Origin: a bacterium UBP4_UBA6127
GTDB lineage: Bacteria > UBP4 > UBA4092
Direction of reading: 5' to 3'
NCBI GenBank assembly: GCA_002428325.1
Contig: DIVR01000026.1
Coordinates: forward strand, 26,589-90,588
Length of the DNA: 64,000 nucleotides
The notes below the pieces were generated by a model. The model made no database searches. It saw only the letters and a program-made list of their open reading frames with translations, and had not been told where the DNA came from. Shown piece after piece: positions 17,158-25,975 of the stretch. The position numbers and the translations under genes are program-made. The first letter of the stretch is position 1; each line of letters begins with the position of its first letter.

Positions 17158-17517
17158 ATGACCCATCAGAGAATCATGCTTCGTTCCAAAATACATATGT
17201 GCCGAGTGACCGATTGCCAAATCGATTATGAAGGCAGCCTTGCATTGGATAAGGAGCTGATGGAAGAAGCGGATATGGTGGAATATGAGAAAATCCTGGT
17301 AGCCAATATTACCAATGGGGAACGTTTTGAGACTTATCTCATCGAAGCACCCCGGGGGTCTAGAACAGTCATGCTGAATGGCGCCGCAGCCCGATGTGGG
17401 GTTCCGGGAGATAAGCTGGTTTTATTTACTTTTTTCCAAACGGATACAGACTCCTCCTATCAACCCCGAATAATTCTCTGCGGGAAAGATAATGAAATCT
17501 TGAAGAAAATTGGATAA
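17158..17517 (+). CDS. panD: Aspartate 1-decarboxylase
   Basis: Pyruvoyl enzyme that makes beta-alanine for pantothenate and coenzyme A. At 119 residues it has the standard length. Lys11 in MLRSKIH, Tyr24 and the self-cleavage site Gly26-Ser27 (DYEGSLALD) are in their expected places, so the proenzyme should split and form the pyruvoyl group. TYLIEAP and MLNGAAAR (active-site Asn72) are also family motifs. It has its own extended -10 promoter and AAGGAG ribosome site. panB and panC are not in the window. Confidence 0.95.
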   Translation: MTHQRIMLRSKIHMCRVTDCQIDYEGSLALDKELMEEADMVEYEKILVANITNGERFETYLIEAPRGSRTVMLNGAAARCGVPGDKLVLFTFFQTDTDSSYQPRIILCGKDNEILKKIG

Positions 17518-17652
17518 TCCATATATAAATCCTGCAAAATATCAGAAGGTGTGCGCCTTGATTAGCTCCAATCATAGAAATCAGTGGACAAAGAAACCTT
17601 CTCCATTGATAATAATGACAAAATCTTGAATTTAATGAACTAACGATAAATC

Positions 17653-20553
17653 ATGAATCCAAAGAAGGCTTTTGAGGAAAAACTAAACGGAAAACTGGAT
17701 CCCCTTGAGGTTTTGAGGGAAATAAATTATCGAATTGACACGATTACCACCCATACCCATACACTTCGTTGTTTTTGTCCAATTCATAAAGAAACTGTTT
17801 TCCGAACTTTGACAGTAAACACCCAGAAAAAATGTTTTAAATGCGGGTTTAATTCCTGTGAAGGTTTCGTGGAAAGTGATTTAATAGAGTTGTATGCTAA
17901 GTCAAAAAACATCAGCCGGGATGAATCAATTTTATTTTGGGCTGAGAAGATTGGCTTATCCGCAGAAATCCCCCCGGATGAAGAAGTAAAACCAACTCCT
18001 GAAAAAAGTAAAATTCCACTGGAAGATAATCCTAAAAAGCCCTCTACAGTCAATAAAGATATATCCCAGGAGATCAATACGGCTTCCACCGCAAAAGGCA
18101 CGGGGAAATCTAAAGCCAGTAAAATTTCCGAAGAAGAACAGCAGAATAAAATCATCCAATTCATAAATGAAAAAAAGATGAATGAAGCAGTTGCCCAGTT
18201 AAATCAGCTTTTGTTAATCAACAGTAAGAATCTTTGGGGAAAAGAAGCTTTAGGCAGAATCCTTTTAGAAAAGGGAGATTTAACTAAAGCCGGACCCTTA
18301 CTGGAAGAAGTGGCTTATTTTGCGATCGAGAATACTGATTTTACAAAAGCCGTGGAGATATTCCAAACTCTCATTGAAAAGAAGCCCGACAATATAAAAT
18401 GGCGTAATCCCCTCATTAACCTTTACTTGCAGTTAAACCGCCAGGAAGATGCCCTGACGGATATGAATCAGCTGGCAGACCTGCTTTTAAAACAAAAGAA
18501 ATACCAAGATTTATTGGAAATCTACGATAAAATCAACACTTTGAAACCGGATAATGTTGAGACTAAAAAGAGTCTCATCAAACTTTGCCACCAGGTTAAC
18601 CAGACCAATAAAGCCCTGATATATACCCTTGAATTAGTTGATATCTATTTAAAATATGAACAGATAGAAGAAGCGTTAAACTTATTGACCGAGACAATAA
18701 AATCCGCACCTGGAAACACTGATTTACGCCGAAAACTTATCGATATTTTAGTTAGCCAGGGGAAATCCAGCCAGGCAGTCAAAGAACTGGAAGCTCTGGC
18801 TCTGGAATATACCAAATTAAAAGATTCCGCCTCTGCCGCTCAGATATATAAAGAAATATTCAAGCATGATACCCATAACATCAAAGCCCTTCGCACCTTG
18901 GCGGAAATCTACGAAAAAACGGAATCCACCTCAGAATTAGCTGAGATTCACTTCCAGATGGCATCAGTCTTATTGACCGACCAGAAGATCCAACCCGCCA
19001 TAGATATTTTGGAAAAACTTCACCAGAGCCAACCTGCCCATGAAGAGATATTAAGGACTTTAATCGGATGTTATCTCCAGATAAAACAATCAGAAAAAGC
19101 AATCGACTGTTTATTGAAACTGGCAGACCAATATCGCGAGAAAAAAGACCTTGAAAACTCATTAAAATGTTCTATGGATGTTCTGGAGATTAATCCGGAT
19201 TCCATTCCAGCCCACGAAAGGCTGGTAGATATCTATCATAAGGCCAAGAAACTGGATCAAGCTGTCTTTCATCTGAATCGAATAGCGGAAATTTACCTCA
19301 AGAATGAAACGCTTGATCAAGCCAAGAAAGCCATTCGAATCGCCCTGAAATTTCCCGTCAGGAAACTATCCTCATTGAATCTTCTGGCCGATATTTATCG
19401 GAAAGAAAATTCAAAGCCCAAACTCCTGGTTATCCTGAGAATTCTGGCACAGGAATATATTCGTCAGCAAAAAAAGGAGGAAGCAAAATCCACTCTTGAA
19501 GAAGCCAATGGCATCCAACCGGATTGTCCATCAATCATCGCTCTTCAAGGGTCCTTGCACCTATTAGAGAACCAACAGGATGAGTATATTGCTGCCATCC
19601 GAAAAGCTTGCGCTTTATATGGAAAAGCCGGTAATCATCGAAAAAACATCAAATTACTTCAGGAAGCCTGGGTCATGAATCCAGATGATGATACCCTTTT
19701 CAACGACCTGATTAGTTCCATGATCCAGAGTGGAGAACAACTCAAGGCGTCAGAATTCCTGTTACGGAGAGCTCGCGACCATATCAAACAAACCAAGTTT
19801 CAGGATGCCCGCCAGGAATTAGTAAAAATCATCCAGATTGAACCCAACCACCAGGAAGCCCTGAACCTGATTGCAAACATTTGCCTGCAATCAGGAGAAA
19901 TCTCTGAAGCTGCCAATTATTATCTCAAACTGGCCAATCTCTATCTGGAGTCAAATAAGTTTAAAGAAGCTGGAACTATCGGGCAAAAACTCATCAAGAG
20001 CGATCCCCGGCTGGTTGAAGGCCACCAAATCCTGGCAACTGTATATCGACATTTGGAAAAACCCGATAAGGCCTTGAAACATTTGATGTTTATCGGAAAA
20101 CTCTTGTTTGAAAAAGATCATATCGATGAAACAATTTCACATTATAAACAATGCATGGAAGAATACCCTGAACAACTGGAATTTTATCAGGTTTTAATTG
20201 AGCTTTATAAAACTCAAAACCAAATTTCGGAAGCATTATCAGTGAGTCAGCAGCTTTCTTCCTGTTTAATAACCCTTAATAAAACAGAAGAACTGACTCT
20301 TTTATATCAATCCATGGTACTGCTAGACCCGGAAAATCTTGATACCCGATTATTACTGGCTGAACATTATATTAAGACCGGTTCTATCCATGAAGCCCTA
20401 ATGGAATATGATGTCATCAGCGGGAAATATCTTATCCTAAAGGATTACAAGAAAGTTAAACAGATTTACTTGAAAATGAAAGAGTTGTCACCTGAGATGG
20501 AAGAGATTGATGAAGCGTTCCATCAGCTGGAAAAATTAACCGCTAAATCCTGA
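17653..20553 (+). CDS. CHC2-type zinc finger fused to a long TPR array
   Basis: The N-terminus of this 966-residue protein has C42-x2-H45-x15-C61-x2-C64, the zinc-binding pattern of DnaG primase (CHC2), with primase-like flanking sequence such as the CFKCGF turn. The rest of primase (TOPRIM, helicase-binding) is absent. A charged, Pro/Lys-rich linker (about 105-165) leads into about 20 tetratricopeptide repeats that run to the C-terminus. No signal peptide or membrane segment is visible. The protein is probably a cytoplasmic scaffold; the zinc finger may bind nucleic acid or protein. No strong ribosome site precedes ATG 17653. Function is unknown. Confidence 0.8.
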   Translation: MNPKKAFEEKLNGKLDPLEVLREINYRIDTITTHTHTLRCFCPIHKETVFRTLTVNTQKKCFKCGFNSCEGFVESDLIELYAKSKNISRDESILFWAEKIGLSAEIPPDEEVKPTPEKSKIPLEDNPKKPSTVNKDISQEINTASTAKGTGKSKASKISEEEQQNKIIQFINEKKMNEAVAQLNQLLLINSKNLWGKEALGRILLEKGDLTKAGPLLEEVAYFAIENTDFTKAVEIFQTLIEKKPDNIKWRNPLINLYLQLNRQEDALTDMNQLADLLLKQKKYQDLLEIYDKINTLKPDNVETKKSLIKLCHQVNQTNKALIYTLELVDIYLKYEQIEEALNLLTETIKSAPGNTDLRRKLIDILVSQGKSSQAVKELEALALEYTKLKDSASAAQIYKEIFKHDTHNIKALRTLAEIYEKTESTSELAEIHFQMASVLLTDQKIQPAIDILEKLHQSQPAHEEILRTLIGCYLQIKQSEKAIDCLLKLADQYREKKDLENSLKCSMDVLEINPDSIPAHERLVDIYHKAKKLDQAVFHLNRIAEIYLKNETLDQAKKAIRIALKFPVRKLSSLNLLADIYRKENSKPKLLVILRILAQEYIRQQKKEEAKSTLEEANGIQPDCPSIIALQGSLHLLENQQDEYIAAIRKACALYGKAGNHRKNIKLLQEAWVMNPDDDTLFNDLISSMIQSGEQLKASEFLLRRARDHIKQTKFQDARQELVKIIQIEPNHQEALNLIANICLQSGEISEAANYYLKLANLYLESNKFKEAGTIGQKLIKSDPRLVEGHQILATVYRHLEKPDKALKHLMFIGKLLFEKDHIDETISHYKQCMEEYPEQLEFYQVLIELYKTQNQISEALSVSQQLSSCLITLNKTEELTLLYQSMVLLDPENLDTRLLLAEHYIKTGSIHEALMEYDVISGKYLILKDYKKVKQIYLKMKELSPEMEEIDEAFHQLEKLTAKS

Positions 20554-20567
20554 GTTTCCATTTAGCG
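20541..20567. terminator. Bidirectional terminator embedded in the 3' ends of two convergent genes
   Basis: CGCTAAAT (20541-20548) pairs perfectly with ATTTAGCG (20560-20567) across an 11-nt loop. The plus-strand side is followed by TTTATTCTT, the minus-strand side by GGTTAATTTTT. The left arm is inside the TPR coding sequence, and the right arm overlaps the stop of the minus-strand gene. Confidence 0.6.
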
Positions 20568-22304
20568 TTTATTCTTCCAATTTCTTCTTGTATAAACCAG
20601 CATTATTCCTGCCAATAGCCAGAAGAACCAGAAAATCAAACTGATATCATTAGCAATTAATCTCAGCGGTGTATTCCTAAACCTGATTTCCAAGACCTGG
20701 TAACCTGGAGCCAATTCTACTTTCAAGAAACCATTCGGTGTTATCTTAAAAGGAGTAAATTTCCCCTTTGAATAAACTTCCCATCCCGGATAATAAAAGA
20801 CAGGAATAACGACTTCTTGTTTTTGAGGTAATTCCAATTCATAAATTTTCCAATAACTGTCAGCTCTGCGAGCTCGAACCTGAATAGGAATACCGGCAGA
20901 GGTCTCTAATAAGGTATCGGCTGGACCGGAGGGCATAACTCGAACCCAAAGAGGAAGATACTCATTGCTCATTGTTGTCCCATAAGTTCCAGTAGCAGAT
21001 TCAATGGCCCAGACAGTTCTTCGAAGATATATTTCATCGGGAACCCTTACATGCCGAGCTCCAAGACAGGGATATATCAAACTCATCGCAATAAAAACCA
21101 CCATCAGGCTTATAAACTGAATTTTCCTCTCCTTTAAAAACATCTGAAGACCCGGACCCAACAGTAAGGCCGTCATAAAAGCCATTGGGAGGGCTGCCAA
21201 GGAGAGAAACCTCCAGGGGTAGAGAACATATCGCATCAAAGGCAGATGGTCCCAGAACCACAAACTAAAAGGTAACATAAAAAAAAGCATAGAACACCAT
21301 GCTCCCAGCCAAAAGAGAGCTTCTTCCCGATGATCTATTGAATACTTTTTCCAATTCAAAAACAGAAGAATGATTCCAGTCATAACCGTCATCAGGAAGA
21401 CAATCCCTAATTGGAAAGACATTCCATCTCCAGGCCCCGCACAACTCCCCCCATATCCCCAATTCAATATAAAGAGTTGATACCAATATAGAAAATGCTC
21501 ATGATAAGGAGCATCCTGGAGAAGTCCGGCAATATTGACATATTTTTTTTCATAAAAAGCCGGGAGCCAGAAAAAAGCAGATAAGCCCAGTCCCCCTAAA
21601 TAACTTCCCCCGGTAAATATCAAGAGCTTCCAATTTCGAAGGCTTTTAAAGATCATCCAAGCAGTTAGAAATCCGGTAAACAAGAGGGCCATAATATTAT
21701 GGCTCAGGAGTACCAGGCAAAAGAAAAACGAGCCGGCAAGCATTCCTGCATATCGTTTAGAACCATTAGAATCAATACAGGTGAATCCCCATAAAACCCA
21801 AGGAAACAAAGCAGATGCCAATAATTCAGAAATATCTCCCCTGACATAAGCATTGACCAGGTGATAGGGATAGCAATTATAAAGGATTCCAGCCACCAGA
21901 GCGGCTTTACTATCAAAGATTCGTTTTAACCAAAGCCAGACCCCAATGCCTCCCATCAGAAGAGACAACCCGAAAACTATATGCATGGCCCCAACCGGAT
22001 TATGCCATATTCCCAGAAAAAGAAGACCTGTGAGATAAGCAAGTGGAGCATAAAAATTAAAAAACGGATAACCATACCCCATACCGAACAAATCGGTCCA
22101 CCTGGGTGGAAACTGTCCCTCCTGGAAACACTTTTCCATGGCCATTAACCGATGTAAGGGAAAATACTGGTCATGGGTTAGAATCATCCCCGGACCCATC
22201 AGTGGAATCAGTACCGGTAAAGAAAATAGCAACAGGATAAGTAATTCAATCAGGCTCTGAAAGTTAATTTTGGTCTTTATAATTTTTTTCATAGAAAAGC
22301 CCAT
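20562..22304 (-). CDS. Polytopic membrane protein, PTPS-related / GT-C-like
   Basis: The 580-residue product has about 12 predicted membrane helices and a C-terminal soluble beta domain (about 440-550) before a last helix. The opening (PGMILTHDQYFPLHRLMAME) and the Y-x-P-F-x-F-Y-x-P motif resemble the membrane family named 6-pyruvoyl-tetrahydropterin synthase-related, which looks like GT-C glycosyltransferases using lipid-linked sugars. The periplasmic loop Asp38 after the first helix fits a GT-C catalytic acid. The start overlaps the end of the upstream gene by 41 nt (Met5 at 22292 would give 29), which implies translational coupling. The substrate is unknown. Confidence 0.7.
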   Translation of the reverse strand: MGFSMKKIIKTKINFQSLIELLILLLFSLPVLIPLMGPGMILTHDQYFPLHRLMAMEKCFQEGQFPPRWTDLFGMGYGYPFFNFYAPLAYLTGLLFLGIWHNPVGAMHIVFGLSLLMGGIGVWLWLKRIFDSKAALVAGILYNCYPYHLVNAYVRGDISELLASALFPWVLWGFTCIDSNGSKRYAGMLAGSFFFCLVLLSHNIMALLFTGFLTAWMIFKSLRNWKLLIFTGGSYLGGLGLSAFFWLPAFYEKKYVNIAGLLQDAPYHEHFLYWYQLFILNWGYGGSCAGPGDGMSFQLGIVFLMTVMTGIILLFLNWKKYSIDHREEALFWLGAWCSMLFFMLPFSLWFWDHLPLMRYVLYPWRFLSLAALPMAFMTALLLGPGLQMFLKERKIQFISLMVVFIAMSLIYPCLGARHVRVPDEIYLRRTVWAIESATGTYGTTMSNEYLPLWVRVMPSGPADTLLETSAGIPIQVRARRADSYWKIYELELPQKQEVVIPVFYYPGWEVYSKGKFTPFKITPNGFLKVELAPGYQVLEIRFRNTPLRLIANDISLIFWFFWLLAGIMLVYTRRNWKNKR

Positions 22305-23340
22305 TTTTATAGTAATAAAGCCGATAATCCAATCCGGTCATCCTATTCCCTGAAGACAACTGATTTATCATGTCATCCTTTTTATCCATCAAGATTGGGA
22401 GAAGCCTATTTTTCTCGAAGGTTTTTTGGGATTGGCAAGTTTCCAGGAAGGCATGGGTACACTGATAAGCCATGAGTGATTCCCAAGTAGGCAGTCCCGA
22501 GGGAACGCCTTTCATGAATCGGCTGAATCCTGAATTGGAGCCGGGAAAATAGAAGAAAGAAAAGACATTATCGGGAATTTCATTCTGGGATAACAGAAAA
22601 CTGGATGGTACGATAACAGGAACATGAGGATACTTTTTCCGAAGGAAATGGATATTCTCCATAATTGATTTCAATGAACTATCCAACACAATCCAATCAG
22701 GTATGAAATTCCCGGGGACAGATGATAATGATGTGGGAGTTATATTGTTGGTATTGATTTGAACAATATGATTTTCCCCAATTTTCAGGAGAAACTCTCT
22801 ATTTATTGATAGGGTCGATGAACAGACATAGAGTATTTTCCCGGAAGCTAGACAGGAGGAAAGGGCTTGGGAGAAATTTCTGGGGTCTGAAATCTGAGGA
22901 TCGTTCCAACAGATGAGAGAAGAATTACTGGAAATAGAATTTCTACTCAGGGTAAGAAAAATGGGAGTTTCATTGGTTGTTTTTTTCTTCTGAAACAATT
23001 CAATAAGGCCTGTCTGGTCCTGATCTAATACAAAGACGGGGAGAGTCTCCCCGGGATGAACATCATTTTGATAATAAAACGCAGATGATTCAGAGAGGAC
23101 CCTGGTTTTAACCATCAGGCCCAGTATTCCGCCTTTTTCATTCCAATCAGTAACCGCTTGTTCTACTCCATGATTCATTTCCACCCAGGAGAGTGAAGGC
23201 AAATCAGGTCGAAGAATTCCAATCAATAAGACCTGGTCAGGTTTTCTATAATCAAATAATAAAAAACTCAGAACCCCTGTTATTAACAAGAGTCCTAGCA
23301 GATATCGAATACCCTCTCTCAAAGCCAGTTTTTTCAGCAT
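22264..23340 (-). CDS. Membrane-anchored periplasmic-binding-protein-like protein
   Basis: The 358 residues start with a basic stretch and one hydrophobic segment (about 13-31) without a clear cleavage site, so a membrane anchor is likely. The segment after it, IGILRPDLPS followed by GVEQAVTDWNEKGGILG, resembles the first strand and helix of type 1 periplasmic binding proteins (branched amino-acid LivJ/LivK type). The rest is divergent. No ABC permease or ATPase genes are nearby. Instead it overlaps and precedes a polytopic membrane enzyme-like gene, so it may sense or present a ligand for that protein. Identity is tentative. Confidence 0.55.
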   Translation of the reverse strand: MLKKLALREGIRYLLGLLLITGVLSFLLFDYRKPDQVLLIGILRPDLPSLSWVEMNHGVEQAVTDWNEKGGILGLMVKTRVLSESSAFYYQNDVHPGETLPVFVLDQDQTGLIELFQKKKTTNETPIFLTLSRNSISSNSSLICWNDPQISDPRNFSQALSSCLASGKILYVCSSTLSINREFLLKIGENHIVQINTNNITPTSLSSVPGNFIPDWIVLDSSLKSIMENIHFLRKKYPHVPVIVPSSFLLSQNEIPDNVFSFFYFPGSNSGFSRFMKGVPSGLPTWESLMAYQCTHAFLETCQSQKTFEKNRLLPILMDKKDDMINQLSSGNRMTGLDYRLYYYKNGLFYEKNYKDQN

Positions 23341-23417
23341 TTTTCCACGTTGAAAGTCATTTCCCGTTATAATGAATAAATCTTATTTAATTACTCTACT
23401 ACAGGTTTTGCATAAGC

Positions 23418-24605
23418 ATGATAGATTATCCAACCCTATATTTGCAAAAAAAACATGATCACCGGATAAAAGCCGGACATCAATGGATATTTTCCAATGA
23501 ATTAAAAGAAGTACCCAGACTCGACCCCGGTACTGTGGTTGATTTTATAGATGCCCATGGGCATTTCCTGGCCCGAGGGTATTATAATCCTCATTCCCTG
23601 ATTTGTGGCAGAGTCTTGACCCGTAATTCTCATGAATCCATTGACCGGGATTTCTTCTCCAAGAGATTGAAAAGAGCCTTTGAATACAGGAAATTCCTTT
23701 ATCCCGGAGAAGAATCTTATCGTTTAGTTTTTTCAGAAGCAGATTTTCTCCCCGGCATAATAATAGACAAATATGTGGACCACCTGGTCTTCCAAGTTCT
23801 AACAGCAGGAATGGAACTATGGAAATCAACCCTGGTGGAACTGGCATCAGAATTATTAAAACCTGCCTGCATTTATGAACGCAGTGATTCAGCTAACCGA
23901 GCCCACGAAGATTTGGAAAAGGTACAACAATGCCTTTCAGGAACTCCTGATCCCAATTTATGTATCTTACAGGATGGAGTCAGAATAAAGGTTAATTTAC
24001 AGGAGGGGCAAAAAACCGGATTCTTCTTTGACCATCGGGAAAATCGAAAAAGCCTTGCCAGCATTGTACCAGGAAAAGAAGTCTTGGACCTGTTTTGCGG
24101 TACCGCTCCCTGGACCCTTTATTGCACTCAATATGGAGCAACCAACGTACTGGGGGTGGACAGTTCTGCTCTGGCTATTAATTTAGCAAAAGAGAATGCC
24201 CATTTGAATAAGATGGAATCTCGCTGTGAATTCCAGGTAAAGGATGTTTTTGATGCCCTCCTGGAATTGAACAAGAATAGAAAGAAATATGATGTCGTTC
24301 TTTGTGATCCCCCAGCTTTTGCCAAATCCAGAACCCATAGAAATTCAGCTATCAAAGGATATTTGAAACTCAATCAGTTGGCTCTTTCATTAGTTAAACC
24401 GGGAGGATACTTAGTTTCTTCTTCCTGCTCCCAATTAGTATCTCGGACAGAGTTCAGAGATATCCTTAAAGAATCAGGGGTTAAAAGTGATAAAAACCTG
24501 ATACTGACCCGAGAAGGCGGCCAGGGTCCTGACCATCCTATTTTAATGCAGGTCCCTGAAACAGAATACCTCAAATGTCTGACTGTAAAAGTAGAAAACA
24601 GGTAA
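23418..24605 (+). CDS. rlmI: Class I SAM-dependent 23S rRNA (cytosine-C5) methyltransferase, RlmI family
   Basis: The 395 residues have an N-terminal PUA domain (about 5-75, HQWIFSNEL... FLARGYYNPHS) and a C-terminal Rossmann methyltransferase. Motif I is VLDLFCGTAPWTL (about 222-234) and motif IV is LCDPPAFAKS. This is COG1092, whose E. coli member methylates C1962 of 23S rRNA. The neighbouring minus-strand gene diverges, with 77 nt between them that include a TATAAT at 23368-23373. Family is firm; the exact target base is inferred. Confidence 0.88.
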   Translation: MIDYPTLYLQKKHDHRIKAGHQWIFSNELKEVPRLDPGTVVDFIDAHGHFLARGYYNPHSLICGRVLTRNSHESIDRDFFSKRLKRAFEYRKFLYPGEESYRLVFSEADFLPGIIIDKYVDHLVFQVLTAGMELWKSTLVELASELLKPACIYERSDSANRAHEDLEKVQQCLSGTPDPNLCILQDGVRIKVNLQEGQKTGFFFDHRENRKSLASIVPGKEVLDLFCGTAPWTLYCTQYGATNVLGVDSSALAINLAKENAHLNKMESRCEFQVKDVFDALLELNKNRKKYDVVLCDPPAFAKSRTHRNSAIKGYLKLNQLALSLVKPGGYLVSSSCSQLVSRTEFRDILKESGVKSDKNLILTREGGQGPDHPILMQVPETEYLKCLTVKVENR

Positions 24606-24675
24606 GCTCAGACCTGAGTTCACCCATCATCATAATAATAGAATATTCGTTTAACTGATGTTATCTGTTATGCCC

Positions 24676-24705
24676 AAGAGTTTTTGACAGCTGTCAAAAA
24701 CTCTT
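24676..24705. repeat. 30-bp perfect palindrome
   Basis: The left half AAGAGTTTTTGACAG is followed directly by its exact reverse complement, with no spacer. No T-run follows on either strand. It may be a terminator for rlmI, a dimeric protein site, or a recombination or replication-related site. Confidence 0.6.
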
Positions 24706-24880
24706 TATGGGAGATTTTCTGAGACTTCATTATTTATTACTTCCAATCTATCTCTCAATCATGAGAATTATTCCTATTTTATTAATGGCTTCCATTCAAG
24801 GGTGTTATTCTCTTCATAGATATTAATATTTTACTTCTTTTTAGCCTAATAAATCTAAGGCTTCCATAGTAATCAGGAGA

Positions 24881-24917
24881 CAAAAATATCCTCAATGAGA
24901 TAACCCATTGAGGATAT
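24881..24917 (-). terminator. Rho-independent terminator of the hisD-hisC transcript
   Basis: Read on the minus strand, ATATCCTCAATG pairs perfectly over 12 bp with CATTGAGGATAT across an 8-nt loop and is followed by TTTTTG. It lies 20 nt after the hisC stop codon. Confidence 0.9.
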
Positions 24918-24937
24918 TGATCAAGTTTCTGTACCCG

Positions 24938-25975
24938 TTAATATTTTTTTAAAGCATCCACAAGGGAGGCAATCTCCTCCTCAGTTCCAACGGTAATCCT
25001 GACTGATTCAGACAGCCTGGGTCGGTCCCAATACCTGACCAGAATTTTCTTCTTCTTCAAATATTGATATAAGGATTTGCCATTTTTATCAGGCGGACTG
25101 GCAAAGATAAAGTTAGCTTCTGAAGGCCAGACTTTGAAGCCAAGATGTTCTAACTCGCCTACTAATTTCTGCCGAGAATTAATAACTTTTGAAACTATAT
25201 TCTTAAAATAAGCTTTATCTTCAAGAGCTGCCTGCGCTGCTACCTGGCTGAGCCTATTTACATTATATGAATCTTTCACCATATAAAATCCATTAATAAT
25301 ATCCGGTGAAGAGACTGCATATCCTAATCGCATTCCTGCCAGTGAATAGGATTTTGAAAAAGTTCTACAGACAATCAGGTTCGAGTATTTTTTCAAAAGA
25401 GGCAATGCAGAAGATTGGGCAAAATCAGCATAAGCTTCATCAATCACAACCAACCCTTTAAATTTCTCGCAGGCAAGAGAGATTTTATCTTCTGAAAAAT
25501 ATCCTCCAGTAGGAGAATTAGGATTGGGAATAAAAAGGATTTTCCCTTGCCATTCATCTTTCCATTCAGGAAAATCAAAATTATCCGTCAGTGGGATTTC
25601 CCGGGTCTTACCATCACTCAGCTGTGCCAACGTTTGATAAAGAGGATAGGAAGGAGAAGGATATAACACTTTTTCTCCCGGATTCAAAAAAGCCGATAAG
25701 ATAAGGCGAAGGATTTCATCAGACCCATTGCCACAGATTATCTGGTTCTGGTTCAACCGATAAGTTTTAGCAATAGCCTTTCGCAAGGATTTGCATAAAG
25801 CATCCGGATATAAATTCAAGGGGTCCGAAGCGGCTCTTTTCAGGGCTTGGACCACCTTGGGAGAAGGAGGGTACGGATTTTCATTGGTGTTTAATTTTAT
25901 CCAGCCGGCATCCTGGGGTTGCTCCCCTGGAATATAGGCTTCGAATTTTTGCAATGTTTTTCGGATATAAGACAT
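24938..25975 (-). CDS. hisC: Histidinol-phosphate aminotransferase
   Basis: PLP enzyme that converts imidazole-acetol phosphate and glutamate to histidinol phosphate. The 345 residues have the fold-type I features: LNTNENPYPPSP near the start, CGNGSDEILRLI, NPNSPTGG, VIDEAYADF, and the Schiff-base lysine in RTFSKSYSLAGMRLGY. ATG 25975 overlaps the hisD stop by one base (TAATG), a sign of coupled translation. Confidence 0.93.
   Translation of the reverse strand: MSYIRKTLQKFEAYIPGEQPQDAGWIKLNTNENPYPPSPKVVQALKRAASDPLNLYPDALCKSLRKAIAKTYRLNQNQIICGNGSDEILRLILSAFLNPGEKVLYPSPSYPLYQTLAQLSDGKTREIPLTDNFDFPEWKDEWQGKILFIPNPNSPTGGYFSEDKISLACEKFKGLVVIDEAYADFAQSSALPLLKKYSNLIVCRTFSKSYSLAGMRLGYAVSSPDIINGFYMVKDSYNVNRLSQVAAQAALEDKAYFKNIVSKVINSRQKLVGELEHLGFKVWPSEANFIFASPPDKNGKSLYQYLKKKKILVRYWDRPRLSESVRITVGTEEEIASLVDALKKY

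Larger units (their letters stand above)
24606..24937. other. Convergent intergenic region with a perfect palindrome and the hisC terminator
   Basis: No gene is visible in these 332 nt between rlmI and hisC. It is AT-rich and contains a 30-bp perfect palindrome (24676-24705) and the minus-strand terminator of the his genes (24881-24917). Nothing else is recognisable. Confidence 0.7.
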
